A stretch of 64,000 nt of DNA from Diadema setosum (GCF_964275005.1 NC_092694.1:35476967-35540966); one strand, 5' to 3'; positions 1 to 12,517 are shown, numbered from the stretch's first letter. Made by a program: numbers and translations. The notes: a model not told the origin generated them from the letters alone.

Positions 1-638
1 ACTTATGCGAGGTCTCTCGCGCTTCACTATCAGATTGTAATCTACAGTGTCAAGTCCAGCAGAATGTACAAATTATGGCGAGTCCTTTTAGTGACAAGCA
101 GGTGACAGTGTAGTTTCTTCGTCGTTTTCTATCTACGTAGACGACCTCGTGCGTCTAGAAAATTCGAGAAGTAAAGGAAAACACCCATATATGGTTGAAC
201 ATTTATGTTATTCAACTAAATTGTAGTATTTTGTAGTAGTATTATCACTATTACAACGGTTGTATCCGCCTCGCAAAAATCATTTGGAAAGCTGCAATCT
301 TGTTTGCCACATTCGGTTGCCCAAATACGTATCGTTAATGAATGACGTGTTATTCACTTCAATTTGTTAGTATTGACGGTCAATTTATATATTTCTTATA
401 TTAAGAAATAAATTGACGTGTGTAGCACTGCATTTTGTGAATTACCTCCATCAAAATACATGCTTAGAAGAAAATTGCCCACATTATATGGATCTAACCT
501 ATTCATTGCAGTGCAAGGAAGTCTACTCTTTCATTATTTGAAATGAATATGCGTTGGAGGCAAAAGAGACATATATCGCGTTTGCTCATTGTCCGTAAAT
601 ATTACTCGATTTTATACATTTATATTAAATGTGTTGTA

Positions 639-651
639 GCCACTGTGTGGC
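639..651 (+). promoter_or_regulatory. YRY-triloop stem (first of two tandem copies)
   Basis: GCCAC-TGT-GTGGC forms a 5-bp stem closed by C-G with a pyrimidine-purine-pyrimidine loop. It is the same structure found after each IL-17 coding region in the window. Confidence 0.4.
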
Positions 652-781
652 AAAACTAGTTTAAGAGTCATAAAGACAGCAAAGCGACTATCTTTTGTGA
701 TGGAATGTTATTTCTCTTTTGCACTTTGACGTCCTCATGAAATGTGATTGGATCTAATACATTTATATTAAATGTTCAGTA

Positions 782-794
782 GCCACCATGTGGC
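782..794 (+). promoter_or_regulatory. YRY-triloop stem (second tandem copy)
   Basis: GCCAC-CAT-GTGGC has the same stem as the copy at 639 with a different but still Y-R-Y loop. The surrounding sequence is a tandem duplicate of that copy. Confidence 0.4.
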
Positions 795-899
795 AAATAT
801 CTCTGAAAAGTCATGAAGACAGCAAAGCAAATGTATTTCATGACGTAAAATACCTCTCTTTTGCACTTTGATGTCTTCAGAAAATATGTAATAGGGCAT

Positions 900-1814
900 T
901 TTTATTCATGCATTGACATTAGGGTTCTGTAGCAAATTTATCGCCATGACTATGGAAAAGCTATCTGTTTTATACCAAAATAATTATGTCCTTTATGATG
1001 GCGTGATCTATGTTTAGTACTCTATCTATTGTTTGCGCTATCATGGCATGATTCGTCAGCTATTGTATTACATATTTTGTATGTACACTATCATTCACAT
1101 GCTTAACACTTTGTAGAATGAGACTAAAGACGGTGGTTACATTCTTTCAGTTTCAGTTCGTAACAAAGTGGTTAGCCTTATTACTCCGATGTTCTTGAAA
1201 GGAGAGATATGTGTTAAGACACTCAGTAATTTCAAATGATTATAATATTACTTAAAAGAAAGAAAATACTACGCGATATACGAAAACTTTTGTGCTTTTC
1301 GTTTACACTGTGCATTGCTATACTGGATCTCGTTTATATTTACAAATGCTGAAGAATTCCTACAGATATTCATGCATTCTTACTTTGCTCATTTTGTTGT
1401 TCTGAAGCAAAATACATCCTACATGTCCAAGTGAATATTTATTCAAACATTTGATGATTGAATGGAAATAGTCTAACGTGGATCCTTTTATTGATGTATC
1501 CGTGAGGTTATGAATTTCAAGCATTGGTAGCTTGCATGAAGTTACGAAAATATCATACATTTATGCCAGTATCGTACATTTATGCCATTATAAGAATTTA
1601 ATAATGTAGAACCAATCAGAATTGATCACAATTTTTTGAAACGTTATTAGAGTGATGAGAAATGTAGAGGAATTCACTATTGAGTGCGAGAGTATAGGCA
1701 AACCTGTTTCAAACTGTAACAAGTTACTGGTACGTTTAGTACATGCATTCCAAGTTCACCTTTTGGCATTGCTATGTTCACCATTTTAACATTCTTACAC
1801 ATACATTTGAAGAC
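900..1814. other. Non-coding, nothing recognised
   Basis: AT-rich sequence without open frames of gene-like composition, splice-bounded exons or clear repeats. Confidence 0.5.
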
Positions 1815-2279
1815 CTGAATATAAGAACGACCCAAGTCCAATTTTTGGCCAAATTCAGTTTGACACGGAAAATTGTAGCTTATGCATGGACTCATCTTGT
1901 GTATAAATGATAAATCCTAATTACCCCCGGAAGTGCCTGAAATGAATGAGTTAAATTTTATATTAATGAAAGAATGAAGGACTTGGGTCATTCTTACATT
2001 CATGTTATAGCGCCCTCTATCATCCTTCTCTCATCTCTATAGCAGAATATCATGTATATGAATCAAAGAACGACCCAAGTCCATCACACAAAATGGCCTC
2101 TCCACAATTAATGTAAATGTTAATTGTCAAAATAATATATGTTCTAATTTGTATATCAAATGTTGCCTTCCCATCACAGTTATATAGAACATTATTGAAC
2201 AAATAAAAAAGATATGAAGTTTTTTTTTTAAGTTTACTCGAAATGGTCCTCCATGGACTTGGGTCGTTCTTATATTCAG
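1815..2279. mobile_element. MITE with perfect 26-bp terminal inverted repeats, with a second pair inside
   Basis: The outer ends (1815-1840 and 2254-2279) are exact inverted repeats containing ACGACCCAAGTCCA. Two more copies of the core lie inside: 1978-1998 (reverse) and about 2064-2084 (forward). This looks like one copy inserted into, or duplicated within, another. There is no coding capacity. The superfamily cannot be named from the ends. Confidence 0.7.
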
Positions 2280-2829
2280 ATACTCATTTATTAATTGAAT
2301 GTTGATTGATTTATATCAATTTTAAGTACTGGTATTATCTAAATGGTATCTTACCCTGCTGCTTCTTATTTTGCTAGCTGGCAGACGCATTTTATTCATC
2401 AAATCTCAAAGCAAAATTTTGCATCCGTATTAATAACTTTGAGTTTTCACAAGAGGCAATGATGGAGAGTGAAACAAACAGAAACATGGATGGCTGATTT
2501 TTATTATAATTTATGACATATATCTATAATGATTGGACTGTATGAGAGGGTATTAATGCTACTCTCCATCATTATAAGTACACGACTTTGTAGAGCATAT
2601 TGTGTATGTACACATCTGTTATATGACACTGCTAGCACACAAGTAAACTAATATCTATGTATGTTTCATTCAAATGACAATGTGGGTGTTTTTATGTGTT
2701 TGAAGAGATGGAAAGAAAAATCAGATTAAATTAAATTTGGATATCCTTTGTATACTCATCTCAAGGTACGTAGTCTTCTTGGAGTATCTGCTTGAGAGAG
2801 ATTGTGAGAGTGAGGATTTTCAGTATTTG
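2280..2829. other. Non-coding, nothing recognised
   Basis: AT-rich; no exon or repeat structure seen. Confidence 0.5.
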
Positions 2830-2903
2830 AAGGAGTTGCTTCCAAAAGGTGGTAAATCCATTGAAAAACGACGGATTTAGCATCTTTTGGAAGCAACCTC
2901 TTT
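2830..2903 (+). other. Pre-miRNA-like hairpin (candidate)
   Basis: Two arms of about 30 nt (2830-2860 and 2873-2903) pair almost completely, with few mismatches and one small bulge, around a loop of about 13 nt. The arms contain GCTTCCAAAAG and CTTTTGGAAGC. The size and loop fit an animal microRNA precursor, but a very short foldback transposon would look the same. No known microRNA seed is claimed. Confidence 0.3.
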
Positions 2904-4065
2904 ATTTATGACTAGACCGATTTTTTTTTATCTTTTTTTTTTTTAGTAAGAGGTCAGGATTTTATCCGAAGCGTTTTCATTGTTCGAAAATAAAAGCTAG
3001 GACAACATTGACACCTGGAATTTCTGTTTCTTAAGTCACAAAGCAACGATTCATAATTATAATCTATCATGAATCTGATTATTCTCGCCTCAACTGTTTT
3101 TGGAATGAGACCAAGTGATTTCCTTTTTTCACAAAAGCGCTTCTCCAAATAAACTTAGGGTTGTCACATTAAGCGTCAATATGACATTTAGGGGTAACAT
3201 CGGTTATGATGTATTATATTTATGGTCGATGTTACATTTAAGGTTGATTTATCTATGGTTGTAACATATATCCTGTTTATTGCAACTGTCTCCGATTATT
3301 AAATCTAGAGTTATAATGCATCGCATTTAGGTTTGACAAGATTGTTACATTCAGAAATAGAATGTGTTACGCTTATGGTCGATATTATCATTTAGGGTTA
3401 AAACGTAATACAATAGGAATGATACAGACACGAGGAGGAGTGCACAGATTCTGTACAGTGAAGAAGAAGACACATTTAAATCTCGATCTTTGAAACGCAG
3501 AAGAGAAATAATCAGGAATTACTTGATGAAATCTGTGCGAATTTAACTCTACCCTCCTGTGGTTTTTTTTTGTTAGTTTTTTTTTTTGTCTTCAAATAAC
3601 TTTCACAGGGAATATTTATGATGAAATGTCTGAAAATGAACGAAGTGCAGCAGATACGAAATTATTTCAATAGAATAACGCAGAAACTCTAGTCATAAAA
3701 ATCATTTAGACGCAACTCATTTCCTCCTTTGTGGAAACATGAAAATATCTTCACAAAAAGGTTGGAATTCATCGTTGTTTTAAATTGATACGGTCAAGCT
3801 ATATGACATAACCGAACATAAACGTTAAGAATATTTTGTAAGATGGTATCGCAAGCATGATGATACTACAGCCAGCCCTTACTCTCAACTGCATTCTGGT
3901 TAAAGCAAGAAAGGGCGCCTTTTCCTCCGGTTCAACGATATTCCATCAAGAGAAAGACTGAGTCTTGGAAAAGACTCTGACTACTGAGGTTAGAAAGGAG
4001 AGCGGCTGTGACCAAATTAGAAATGAAGACAGACTTGGTTGCAATAGTAGAGCAAATAAGCCGAA
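2904..4065. other. Non-coding, short degenerate repeats
   Basis: Between about 3165 and 3410 the word GTTACATTTAGGGTT and variants recur several times in both simple and reversed order, suggesting a decayed tandem repeat. The rest shows nothing recognisable. Confidence 0.4.
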
Positions 4066-5300
4066 GAATTGTGCAAAATTTGACTAAAGCATGAAACTTT
4101 CACCATTGTTAGTAGTTGGACTTTGTTTTGTTTTGTTTTGCTGCCCAAGTTTTTCACTTTTAGTGTGCATCAGATTGTTGAAATTTAATTGTGAAATGCA
4201 AAATCTCCCCCAAACTAACTTTCGTTAGGTCCCCTTCCATATACACTTAGTGCTTTTGAGATGAACCATTTTTGTTTCTATATCATCAAAAAGTTTGTAC
4301 TAGATCTTTAATTTCAGTTCCAACAAATTAAAGAAAATCCCTCTCTTGTTGGAAGGGGTAGGGTATCCTCTTTCAATTAACCCTTCCCTCTTCGGTTTCT
4401 ACTCTTAGATTCAGTACACTCCTTTTACTGATAATTTTCCAAATATTCCATCATAAATGTGTATACAAGATTTTTTTTTTTTTTCTATTCTTAATGCAAA
4501 GGCCCCCTCGCATGGGAAGGGTTGGGGGACAGCCCCTTTCATACCCTCCTTGTGCTTTATCAACCTCCCCTCCATGCATTGATTATGGCTACACATTTGG
4601 GGATGGACTTTTTTTTCAAAATGGTAGTTCAGTCAAGAGCGGCACGAAATCATAGAATTGCAAACAAAAGAATATAAAAGCTCCATAATGTGGGAGAGGG
4701 ATACTCCCAGCCACATCCTTCCCTCGATTGGTCTCCCTCCATAGATGGCTGACTAGTCTCTCTGATACAAATTTCGAGATATTCCTTCAAAAGTGTAAGT
4801 GTGCCAGATCGTTGAATCTTATATCTCAAAATACAAGAGCTCTCTCGAATGGGAGTGGAATATCCTACCTTCTCCAACGCTGCCCTTGCTGGGTTCCCAT
4901 CCATATAGACTTAGTACACTTTGCGATCCATAACTTTCCAAATATTCCCAAAAACGTATGCATCAGATTCTAAAAATTGAAAAAAAAAAACAACTTTGTC
5001 TTCGGGAGGGGAGGGGGGCTGAGATGCGCCCACACCCCATCAACTTCCATAAAAGTGATGATGCACACGTTAAACAAGAGCTGCACTAAATCACTGATTT
5101 AAGGTCTAAAACCGCAAAAATCCAATCCCCCACCCACACCCTCTCCCCTCTGCTCCACTCCTTTGCAACACTGACTTTTGCTTACACATTATGAATGATA
5201 TCTGTACTGGGCTTAGTGATTTGTCGTTAGCAGAAAAATTCACAGATATGATAAAGAATTGAAAAAAAAAGAAAATTGTTTGTTTCATTTGATTATTTGA
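4066..5300. repeat. Diverged tandem repeat region with C/G-rich blocks
   Basis: Units of a few hundred bases recur with strong divergence. Recognisable shared words are CTTAGTACACTTT, TTCCAAATATTCC, GTATGCATCAGATT and a C-rich block near each junction (about 4200, 4380, 4500, 4690, 4990, 5120). The left end (4066-4110) is nearly identical to 49673-49720 far to the right, so the unit is an interspersed family. Short open frames here are chance products. Confidence 0.45.
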
Positions 5301-5967
5301 GATTTTAAAAAAAAATCTGCAATACTATTTTTTAATCACATGAAAGTATTTGCAATATTTTGTTGATAGCAACTATTACTGACGAAAGCAACATTTTATT
5401 GATAATTTGTCAAGGAAGTAGTTTATAAGTGCATTTACCTTGACACAGCAAATGAAGATGAAATTTCACTGCATTGTGAAAAGATCATAACTTTGAATGA
5501 TAATGTGGAGGAAATGTTTTTAAAAGACTTACACAGACAAAATAAAACGTATTAACCCGTTGAGGACGGACTGATTTTGCTACAACACGCATTTATATAA
5601 CACGCACAACACGGAAATTGTGTTTTATGTTTAATAGGCATATTTTGTCAATCAAACAAAATCGATTATTCGGAAATATAGTGACACAGATTTATGTAAT
5701 CTTTGTGATTGTAGGAAAGACATCCAAAATGTTCTGTTTTATTTCTAGTATATGCATTTGTATATAATGGGAAATCCAAGATGTTAGTAATATGTTTGTA
5801 AGGTTGTTGTAGAGGTTTTTCTTTAATTAAAGCTGGCAGGGTGGTGGGGGAGGGAGGGACATATATCTGTGTTATTTATTTATTTTTTTTTTTTGCGCAG
5901 AACCAAGAGTGTGTTTAGAAATTGACATAAATGCTAGAAATCGTGAAAATAAAAGAGAAAGTGCATA
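5301..5967. other. Non-coding; one possible transposon end
   Basis: At about 5553 the sequence TTAACCCGTTGAGGACGG looks like a TTAA target followed by a transposon terminus, but no matching opposite end was found. The rest is AT-rich. Confidence 0.3.
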
Positions 5968-6602
5968 TGTGACCCGCTACAGCAAAAGGATCGGAAAGTC
6001 GCGGAAGGACAATTTTCTGAAAATGGCATGGCATTATTCCCTTTCTCTTCTATTTTAATTTCATATACAGCGCAACTCATAAAAATCCGGGGTTGCGAAG
6101 ATATCGATGATTTTATTAGCGCATGTCAAGTAGTTGAGGAAATCAGAGTTTCGAGATAAACGCCTTCAAAGTTTTCCTTCCGACGCTATTATGATCAAGG
6201 GAAGGCTCCTAGCGACCTCTGCGATGTGCATTCAAGCTTAGCACCAGCGGTCTACGTACAACCAATATCAGTAATCAGGATGCCACGCACTGACCAATAA
6301 GATCACTCTCTCGTTGCTACGGGCGGAGTCTAGCTGCGGCGCTAAATCCAAATCGTCGGACAGGTTTCTGTTACGTTGAAAGTCGGAAAAAGTATGGCCA
6401 AGAAAAACGCTGATTTCTTGCCTTTCCTTTGATCATTGAGCTTCGAAATTTAGGCAGATGATAAACAAAATATTAGACTGCAAAATTATACCAAAAACAA
6501 AAATCTGATTGTTTTGACCGATTTTGGTGATGTTATTTCAAACTCGATTTTCTCGGCTCAGCCGTCAGCGACTTTAGGATCCTTTTGTTGTAGCGGGTCA
6601 CA
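5968..6602. mobile_element. MITE, 635 bp, TGTGACC termini, TA target duplication
   Basis: The ends are inverted repeats of about 27 bp (TGTGACCCGCTACAGCAAAA and its reverse complement with one change), each flanked by TA. A TA target fits the Tc1/mariner group. The interior shares nothing obvious with the other TGTGACC family in the window (15342, 24940, 37486, 50805), only the outer seven bases. No transposase is present. Confidence 0.7.
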
Positions 6603-7164
6603 TATACATACAACATCACTCGGAGTAAAAATCTTCATTCATACTCTGGTTGAGCTTCGTAACAGATATATTCATAATACATACGATGAAATTTGCCTAT
6701 CAAATAACGAAATTGTTTTCTTCATGTGACGTGCTAAAATGGACCATGCACACATATCGCACAATGAACATTTCCTAATAAAGGTCGTAAGATTTATTGA
6801 TGTTTTTAATAGCCAGCCGTCTTACTTTTTACATCTCTATTCGGAGACAGTGCCGAATCAAATAATTATTTTTCATACTGAATCTACAGTCGCAGAACAT
6901 AATTGTCCCTGTTTCCGTGTATAAAAGGAACAAATATCTGATGCAATTTCGTTGAGACTTTCCTGCCCATACAGAGGGGGAAGACCTCCGAACTATAATG
7001 ATTGCATTGCAAGAGATATTGGGCATGAACTATCTGACTTGCAAACACTGATGATGGGCAGATATATCTGGCACGGCATTGTATCTCTACCTCGGACGTG
7101 TCTGTCAAGCAGTAGTAGTTAATGATATTCACTTCGTCTTAAACAATAATTAATCTAAAACCGC
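6603..7164. other. Non-coding, nothing recognised
   Basis: Overlapping short frames on both strands lack gene-like features. Confidence 0.5.
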
Positions 7165-7439
7165 TTAAAGGGGATGGCTAGTAACTGATCAGTGGGAATC
7201 AGTGGGAATGCTGGGGGATGATTGTTCCAATCCTTGTGGGATTCATTTAAGAGTACATTATATATCTATTGTTGTGTGAAAGTTGTTTGCTTCAGAAGGG
7301 TCTCATATTCAAGTAATGTGCAGTTTAATGTTTCTAGGTTAGCATGTCTGTACAGTGACAAGAATTGAAACAATCATCCCCAGCATTTCCACTGATTCCC
7401 ACTGATCAGTTACTAGCCATCCCCTTTAATGTAATGCAA
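7165..7439. mobile_element. MITE with about 60-bp inverted repeats, TTAA ends
   Basis: The arms (about 7165-7228 and 7374-7439) are inverted copies containing GGGGATGGCTAGTAACTGAT. TTAA stands at both edges, which fits piggyBac- or Kolobok-type target duplications. The spacer is about 145 bp without coding content. Confidence 0.75.
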
Positions 7440-8400
7440 CAACACTAATATCCATTTCTTTTGTAATTAAGGTAACATTTTATCCCTGATATTAATTTGT
7501 AAGATAAGCATTTCTTTCTATGTTGACATTTTTACCCCTGGCAATTTTAGTCCTGATATGTTGCCAGTAACATTCTTAACTTGCCCTTTATGGATAAGTA
7601 TTTTGATGACCTATACTTTCATACAGTATGCATTCCGCACTATTATAACATTACGGATGTTGTGGTAGACTGGTACTTCCTCTGTTACATATATTTGAAC
7701 TCTTTATGTCTAATTACAGAGTACACGGAAGTGTAAGTTCCTTTCTGTAAAGTCCAAACTATGCGGAATTCTCAGAAGTGTCTAATGTCATCATTACACG
7801 TATACAGTTGGTTGTTGTTGTTGTTGTTTTTTTTTCTTGTGCCGAAGTAGTAATCATATCTCGTTCTAAAGCGTCAACGTTTTTACAAATTTATTCGACA
7901 GGTGGATGATCACGGCGGGGAAATAGTTGTTTGTAGGCAAGACAATTAACGAAGAGAAAGAAGGATGTCGATCTGATGGGACAATAGCTCATTTGGATCT
8001 TTAACTCCAAAAATAACTATTGATCCGGCGGACCTTGTTCTATCGTATCTCAGTGTATAGCATATCCTACAATACCAGGACGAGGGAAGGCTCAGATTCG
8101 AGATCTCTCTCACGTATGCATTTTTTACACCGTTTGCAACAATATGTCAAGGTCTCACACTTTATCCAGATTGTAAATGTACAATGCACTACACATAAAA
8201 TTGTTTAATTAAACAATACATTTACAACGTCTCCATTCAACCTCAGCAATTCAGGTGTTGTCATTCTCCAATGATTCATCCAACATAATCACTTTTTCTT
8301 AGGTCACTCCTTATGAAGCTTTCATGTGAAAGATCGTATTTAAAACGTTTTGTCAGCTGTTTGTTGTCTAATCATCCATACTGTATCCATCCCTTAAGGA
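7440..8400. other. Non-coding; weak tRNA-like word
   Basis: Around 7986 there is a word resembling a tRNA A box (TAGCTCATTTGG) and at 8091-8101 a poor B-box resemblance. They are too far apart for a tRNA, so at most this is a decayed SINE. A (GTT)n tract lies near 7810. Confidence 0.25.
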
Positions 8401-8690
8401 ATAGCCATAGTGTTGCCACATAGTAAAATACAGTGTGATTTATAGTGTAAAACACAATGTGTTATGACACACTATAGTTACCTGTGAAATTGGGACATGT
8501 GGTAATGCGGTGTTATTATCACACTGTGGAAAATCACAGGGTGGATACTGTGGTAGGTAACACAGTATGTCAAACTGAGGCATCCCATACTGTGTTATCT
8601 ATCACAGTCTCTAACACTGTGTTATCTACCATGTAATCTTTCACTCTGTGTTATCAACCACAGTCGGAAAAAAAAAATATGGGACAGTCA
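8400..8690. repeat. CACAGTG-type palindromic repeat cluster
   Basis: Short words such as CACAGTGTG, CACTGTGG and TAACACAGT recur on both strands about every 20-40 bp, so the region can fold on itself in many ways. The same kind of sequence occurs at 51590-52440 and 58530-59070, both near the IL-17 D segment. Confidence 0.55.
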
Positions 8691-9589
8691 ATAGCCATAA
8701 TTAAATATACCAGAATTTACCTAATAGGCGAGTGATGAATTTCAGGACAAACATTCCCTACCTATATAACCTGTCCTTCTAATAAATAACCTCAAACAAC
8801 TCATACGGCCCACTACCATTCTAGTCCTAAATAGATCTTAAATAGTCATCCTACTCTTACTTAGTCATCGGGTGTATCAGTATATATATAATTATAATCA
8901 TGCTTTCAATACGCTCTTAAAAGCGCGGGTTTGTAGTCGAAATCTTTGACTGACAGCTGGCATGTCATGAAGTCATGAAGTCGTTTACTGAAGTCTTTCA
9001 ATGCTATCATAAACGCGACCATGGAATGAATAATACTCATTTGTCCCCCGCATTAAAATACAGTAATTGATGCAGAATGTATCTCACAAGGAATAACTTT
9101 AAAAAAAAATATATATATATAAATCAAAACAACTTTCAGGCTTATTCTGGATTGATGAAGATTTTAGGCAATGAAAATTATTTTACAATAAATAAGATAC
9201 TTTTCCAGTGAGGTATTTCTGAAACATATGGCATTATAAGGTATGGAACACAATGTCTTTTGTTTATTCTTGTAGAGTGGATAAGGGAAATATAACCAAG
9301 AGAGGATTTTGTTCTTTACATTGAAAAAATGATTTCCACTTCATGATCTACTGACTTTCCCTTAATCGTGTCATCTGAAGACGTGTGTCAGAAATTTAAA
9401 GAAAATACTCCGAGGTATTTGCCTCATTTGACATGTATTTTTTTTTAATGTGAAATTGAACGATTGCACCCATAAGTTAATATGCATGATATTTTAGGAA
9501 AAGAAATAAAAAAAAAAGAAGGCAAAGTAGCCGTGTCGCTATAATAACATGTGACACTATACTCTCATTTCGATATTTTGTTTAAAGCT
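8691..9589. other. Non-coding, nothing recognised
   Basis: AT-rich with short simple repeats; no exon evidence. Confidence 0.5.
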
Positions 9590-10351
9590 TGCCGATAACA
9601 CTTTGCCTTTATTTGCAGTGTTTTGTATGCAATTTGCAACACCTTCCCAGTCTCAAATATATACATAATAATTTGTCTAAAACGTGGCAAAGGTGGCGAA
9701 ACCAGAAGGAGAGGGAGGGAAACTCTACTTTGTATGCCCTTTTCTACGGGAGGGGTTATGTCGACATCTCATATTTTTAGTTTCTTCTTAGCTTTCATAA
9801 TACCTTCTTTTCACCTTGAAAGTCAGACATTTGTATTCCCTTGTTTCCTTGATATATGAATAAGTTATCTATAAAATAGCCACCTTTGTATGAATCAATT
9901 TGGCCTTGCTTAGGTTTATACGGTTTAGGTTTTTTTTTTCCCCTCTTCAAAAAGGAAAATATTTCCCCTGATAAATTTTCTGCTACGCTTAATTTCCCTT
10001 TTACATCAGTATCTTTCACTGTGTGTTTGTTTCAGAAACACAAACTCTGTAAAGTGACATATCCTTTTGGGTTACAAACTGTTTAATTTACGTCAGGGTT
10101 TCTCTCTATCTAAAACATTTTCATCAGAGATCTGCGTCACCAAATAATGACTTCAGAAGTTTTCTTCAGTATTCGTGCAATGAGTACTTTTGTTAGATAG
10201 TGCTCTGGTCAGTTCTTAAAATATTAAAGGATTATATCATTAGAAAAATTCCAATTTGTTATTTTTTGTTTTAAGTGGGACAACAAGTGTATTTGAGAGG
10301 CGGCTATTTTTGGATCTGTATGTACATAATGTAATTTTAGCGCCATCTCCA

Positions 10352-10361
10352 GGGAATTCCC
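10352..10361 (+). promoter_or_regulatory. kB-type site in IL-17 A promoter
   Basis: GGGAATTCCC is a perfect palindromic NF-kB/Rel consensus, 173 bp before the TATA box. It is identical at the same relative place in genes C and D and changed in B. Use by a Rel factor is inferred. Confidence 0.65.
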
Positions 10362-10533
10362 TTGTCCATGGAGAGGTTTCATATTTGAACAGGTTGTACA
10401 GACGATAGGCCTTTGTTTAAACGGCACAAATAATAGTCTCGGGATGTCTGTGATAGTGGGAGGAAACTAGGAAGAATAAAGACACGTTACGTGTCCGTAC
10501 AGGTGACATAATCTCCATCCGGTAAGCTGATGG

Positions 10534-10540
10534 TATAAAA
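10534..10540 (+). promoter_or_regulatory. TATA box of IL-17 A
   Basis: TATAAAA lies about 194 bp before the start codon, within a block conserved between paralogues (TCCATCCGGTAAG just upstream, GTGTGGAGTTTT just downstream). Another shared word, GGAAACTAGGAAG, lies at 10462-10474. Confidence 0.7.
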
Positions 10541-10733
10541 CTCGTCAGTGTGGAGTTTTTTCCATCATCTTAAGCCTGTATACTAGGGCATCCAGTGAAT
10601 ATCACCGAACATTTCTTGCCTGGAAGACACCTCGACGTCAACTTGCTACGTGGAGAGGACTCGTGTAAAACGGCTCAATCGGAAAAGCACGTTGCACTGC
10701 AAGAAACAAGAGGACTTCAACATCACGCTCAAA

Positions 10734-11782
10734 ATGAATGTGAGTCCTACCACAACTTTAGTTTGACATTCAAGAAGAGTCGTGCCATTATGACTATCTT
10801 ACCATCTGACAGTTGGTATCGTTGCAACTACAATTCCGCATGGTATTTCAGTTGACAGCCTGCGCTCGTTTTTCATCTAGCAAACACTCGAAAATTGTGT
10901 CATGATGAATCTTTTGTATTAGATTCAGTCCATTTCTTATTTGTCGATTAATTCTAGTTAATGTATTTTTGCAAAAGCCGTGTGTAATTAGTCTATGACA
11001 AGAAACAGAACGACAAGATTTATCATAATTACGTACTCCATTTAAATGATTTCCCATTTGCATTGAAACTCCGTTACTAGTTGAAATGCGAATAGTATTC
11101 AAGTTTTTTTTTCACTTATTATATTTTCTGCATTGACATAAGCAATTAGTTTGATATAATTTAATCCATATAGACGTATGGACGTATCATTTACCAATCT
11201 CTTACCATTTTGCCTCATCAGACCCTACTTCTACTTACGTCGATGGCAGCAGGCATCTTCCAGACGGTTACATCTTCACCAGTCCCGAGCACCTCCCAGA
11301 CATGTCTGTCAATAGACGCAGCTGATTCTCATCGACGAGAACTGACCTCCAATATTTTCTATCCTCAAGCGGCAGCATTCGCCGTACAAAGTTTCAACCT
11401 GTCGACCAGTGATATGGGCTTGGCCCACACATCAAGCTGTCCGTTTGATGGCGTCTCCAGCCCGCAGAACTGCCCCGTAGGAGCGAAACCAAACGCTGGA
11501 AGTCCTGAGATCATCAACCAAGACGCCTCGTGTCCATGGACCTACGTCGAATGCTTCGATGCTGATCGTATCCCAATGGCGATCACTATGGCCCAATGTC
11601 AGTGTTCTGCATGTCTGGATCCTTACACACACGAAGTGGATCCCAACCTTCGATGTCAACCTGTGATGTACAACATGAAAGTCCTTCAGAAAACCCAGTG
11701 TGTGGATGGTCACTTCAGGTATGAGCAGAAGACCCTTCACGTCCCCGTGTCATGTGCCTGTATGCGTATGAGGCGCGTCTAG
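10734..11782 (+). CDS. IL-17-type cytokine A (two exons)
   Basis: Secreted signalling protein of the interleukin-17 cystine-knot family, 188 residues. Exon 1 codes only Met-Asn (10734-10739) and ends at a GTGAGT donor. The intron is 10740-11221 (acceptor CATCAG), phase 0. Exon 2 is 11222-11782. The N-terminus is a signal peptide (leucine-rich core, likely cleaved near TSS-PVP). The family signature is clear: CPWTYVECFDADRIP, then MAQCQCSACLD, then VLQKTQCVDGHFRYE and VPVSCACM, with the paired cysteines of the knot. FNLST is an N-glycosylation sequon. The start was chosen from exon 1 because its context is conserved in all four paralogues; the in-frame ATG at 11210 lies in the intron. Closest relative is gene D. 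Subfamily number cannot be given. Confidence 0.93.
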
Positions 11783-12504
11783 GAAGGAGTACCTTTCTCA
11801 TGATAATGGAGATCGAACGTCTTCCGATTCTTGAAAAACAGACTCGGCTTAATTAATGTATTCACTATCTCATATGTGTATTCCTTGCCTTGTATTTTAT
11901 CTAAATATAATGTATTTTCATCTTGCCTTTCACTGTCCCGTAAGATTGTCCAAAGTCTAATTTTGTCGAACTTCTTTAGGTAAAGATATGTGCAATCTTG
12001 ACCTCATTCAGTCTGCAAACATACGGACAACAAAGTCTAAAATTCATTTAGTTTGTCTATTGATCGTGCGTTCACAATCAACTTCTGCTGGTTGCACGTT
12101 TGTTTATATCATTATTTTTTTTTAAAGAACCTATCATCTTCAGGAAGAAGAAGAAGTCATAATGTTCTGGCATTTCCTCTTAAATGGAAACGCCCCAAAT
12201 TTACAGAATCTGAAATGACGTCTCAAAATGGACATGTTCATCATACGTGAAAACTGCCTAGGCAAAATCAGTGTCTAGTAGTATCGCATCATCTTTATAC
12301 TTGAATTGAAACATAATTAATCAAAGACAAAGACTTGACTATATTAATTGTAGACGTCCACATGTAGTCTAGGAGCAATGTTATCCGCTTTTGTGCAGCA
12401 TCATCCTTAATATTCAATAACCTATTATCTTTTAACACATTACATCATTAATCACAACATGCTTTTCTTGAATACGTTATGTACGACATGCAAATATTTG
12501 TAAA

Positions 12505-12517
12505 TGTCCTATGGACA
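12505..12517 (+). promoter_or_regulatory. Second TAT-triloop stem, IL-17 A 3' flank
   Basis: TGTCC-TAT-GGACA forms a 5-bp stem with C-G closing pair and a Y-R-Y loop. It is identical in gene C (45966-45978), altered in B and D. Confidence 0.5.

Larger units (their letters stand above)
1..900 (+). other. Probable 3' flank of an IL-17-type gene lying off the left edge
   Basis: No coding exon is visible. The stretch 590-880 resembles the 3' flank of the IL-17 genes further right: an ATTACTC word is followed by a stem-triloop (639-651) that occurs downstream of every IL-17 gene here. A segment of about 130-140 bp holding the stem-loop is duplicated in tandem (about 610-740 and 753-880). In the complete genes the stem-loop lies roughly 800-840 nt after the stop codon in A, B and C, so the matching stop codon would sit about 200 nt left of the window. 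That this is a 3' UTR is inference. Confidence 0.35.

Noticed and set aside
7986-8101. tRNA-like A-box word with a possible B box
   Set aside because: The spacing of over 100 bp is wrong for a tRNA and no cloverleaf could be drawn.
11432-11740. Open frame of about 100 codons antisense to the IL-17 coding exon, also open opposite gene D and partly C and B
   Set aside because: It is preserved only because the sense strand is under coding constraint. Its translation has no independent family features and no promoter or splice evidence.
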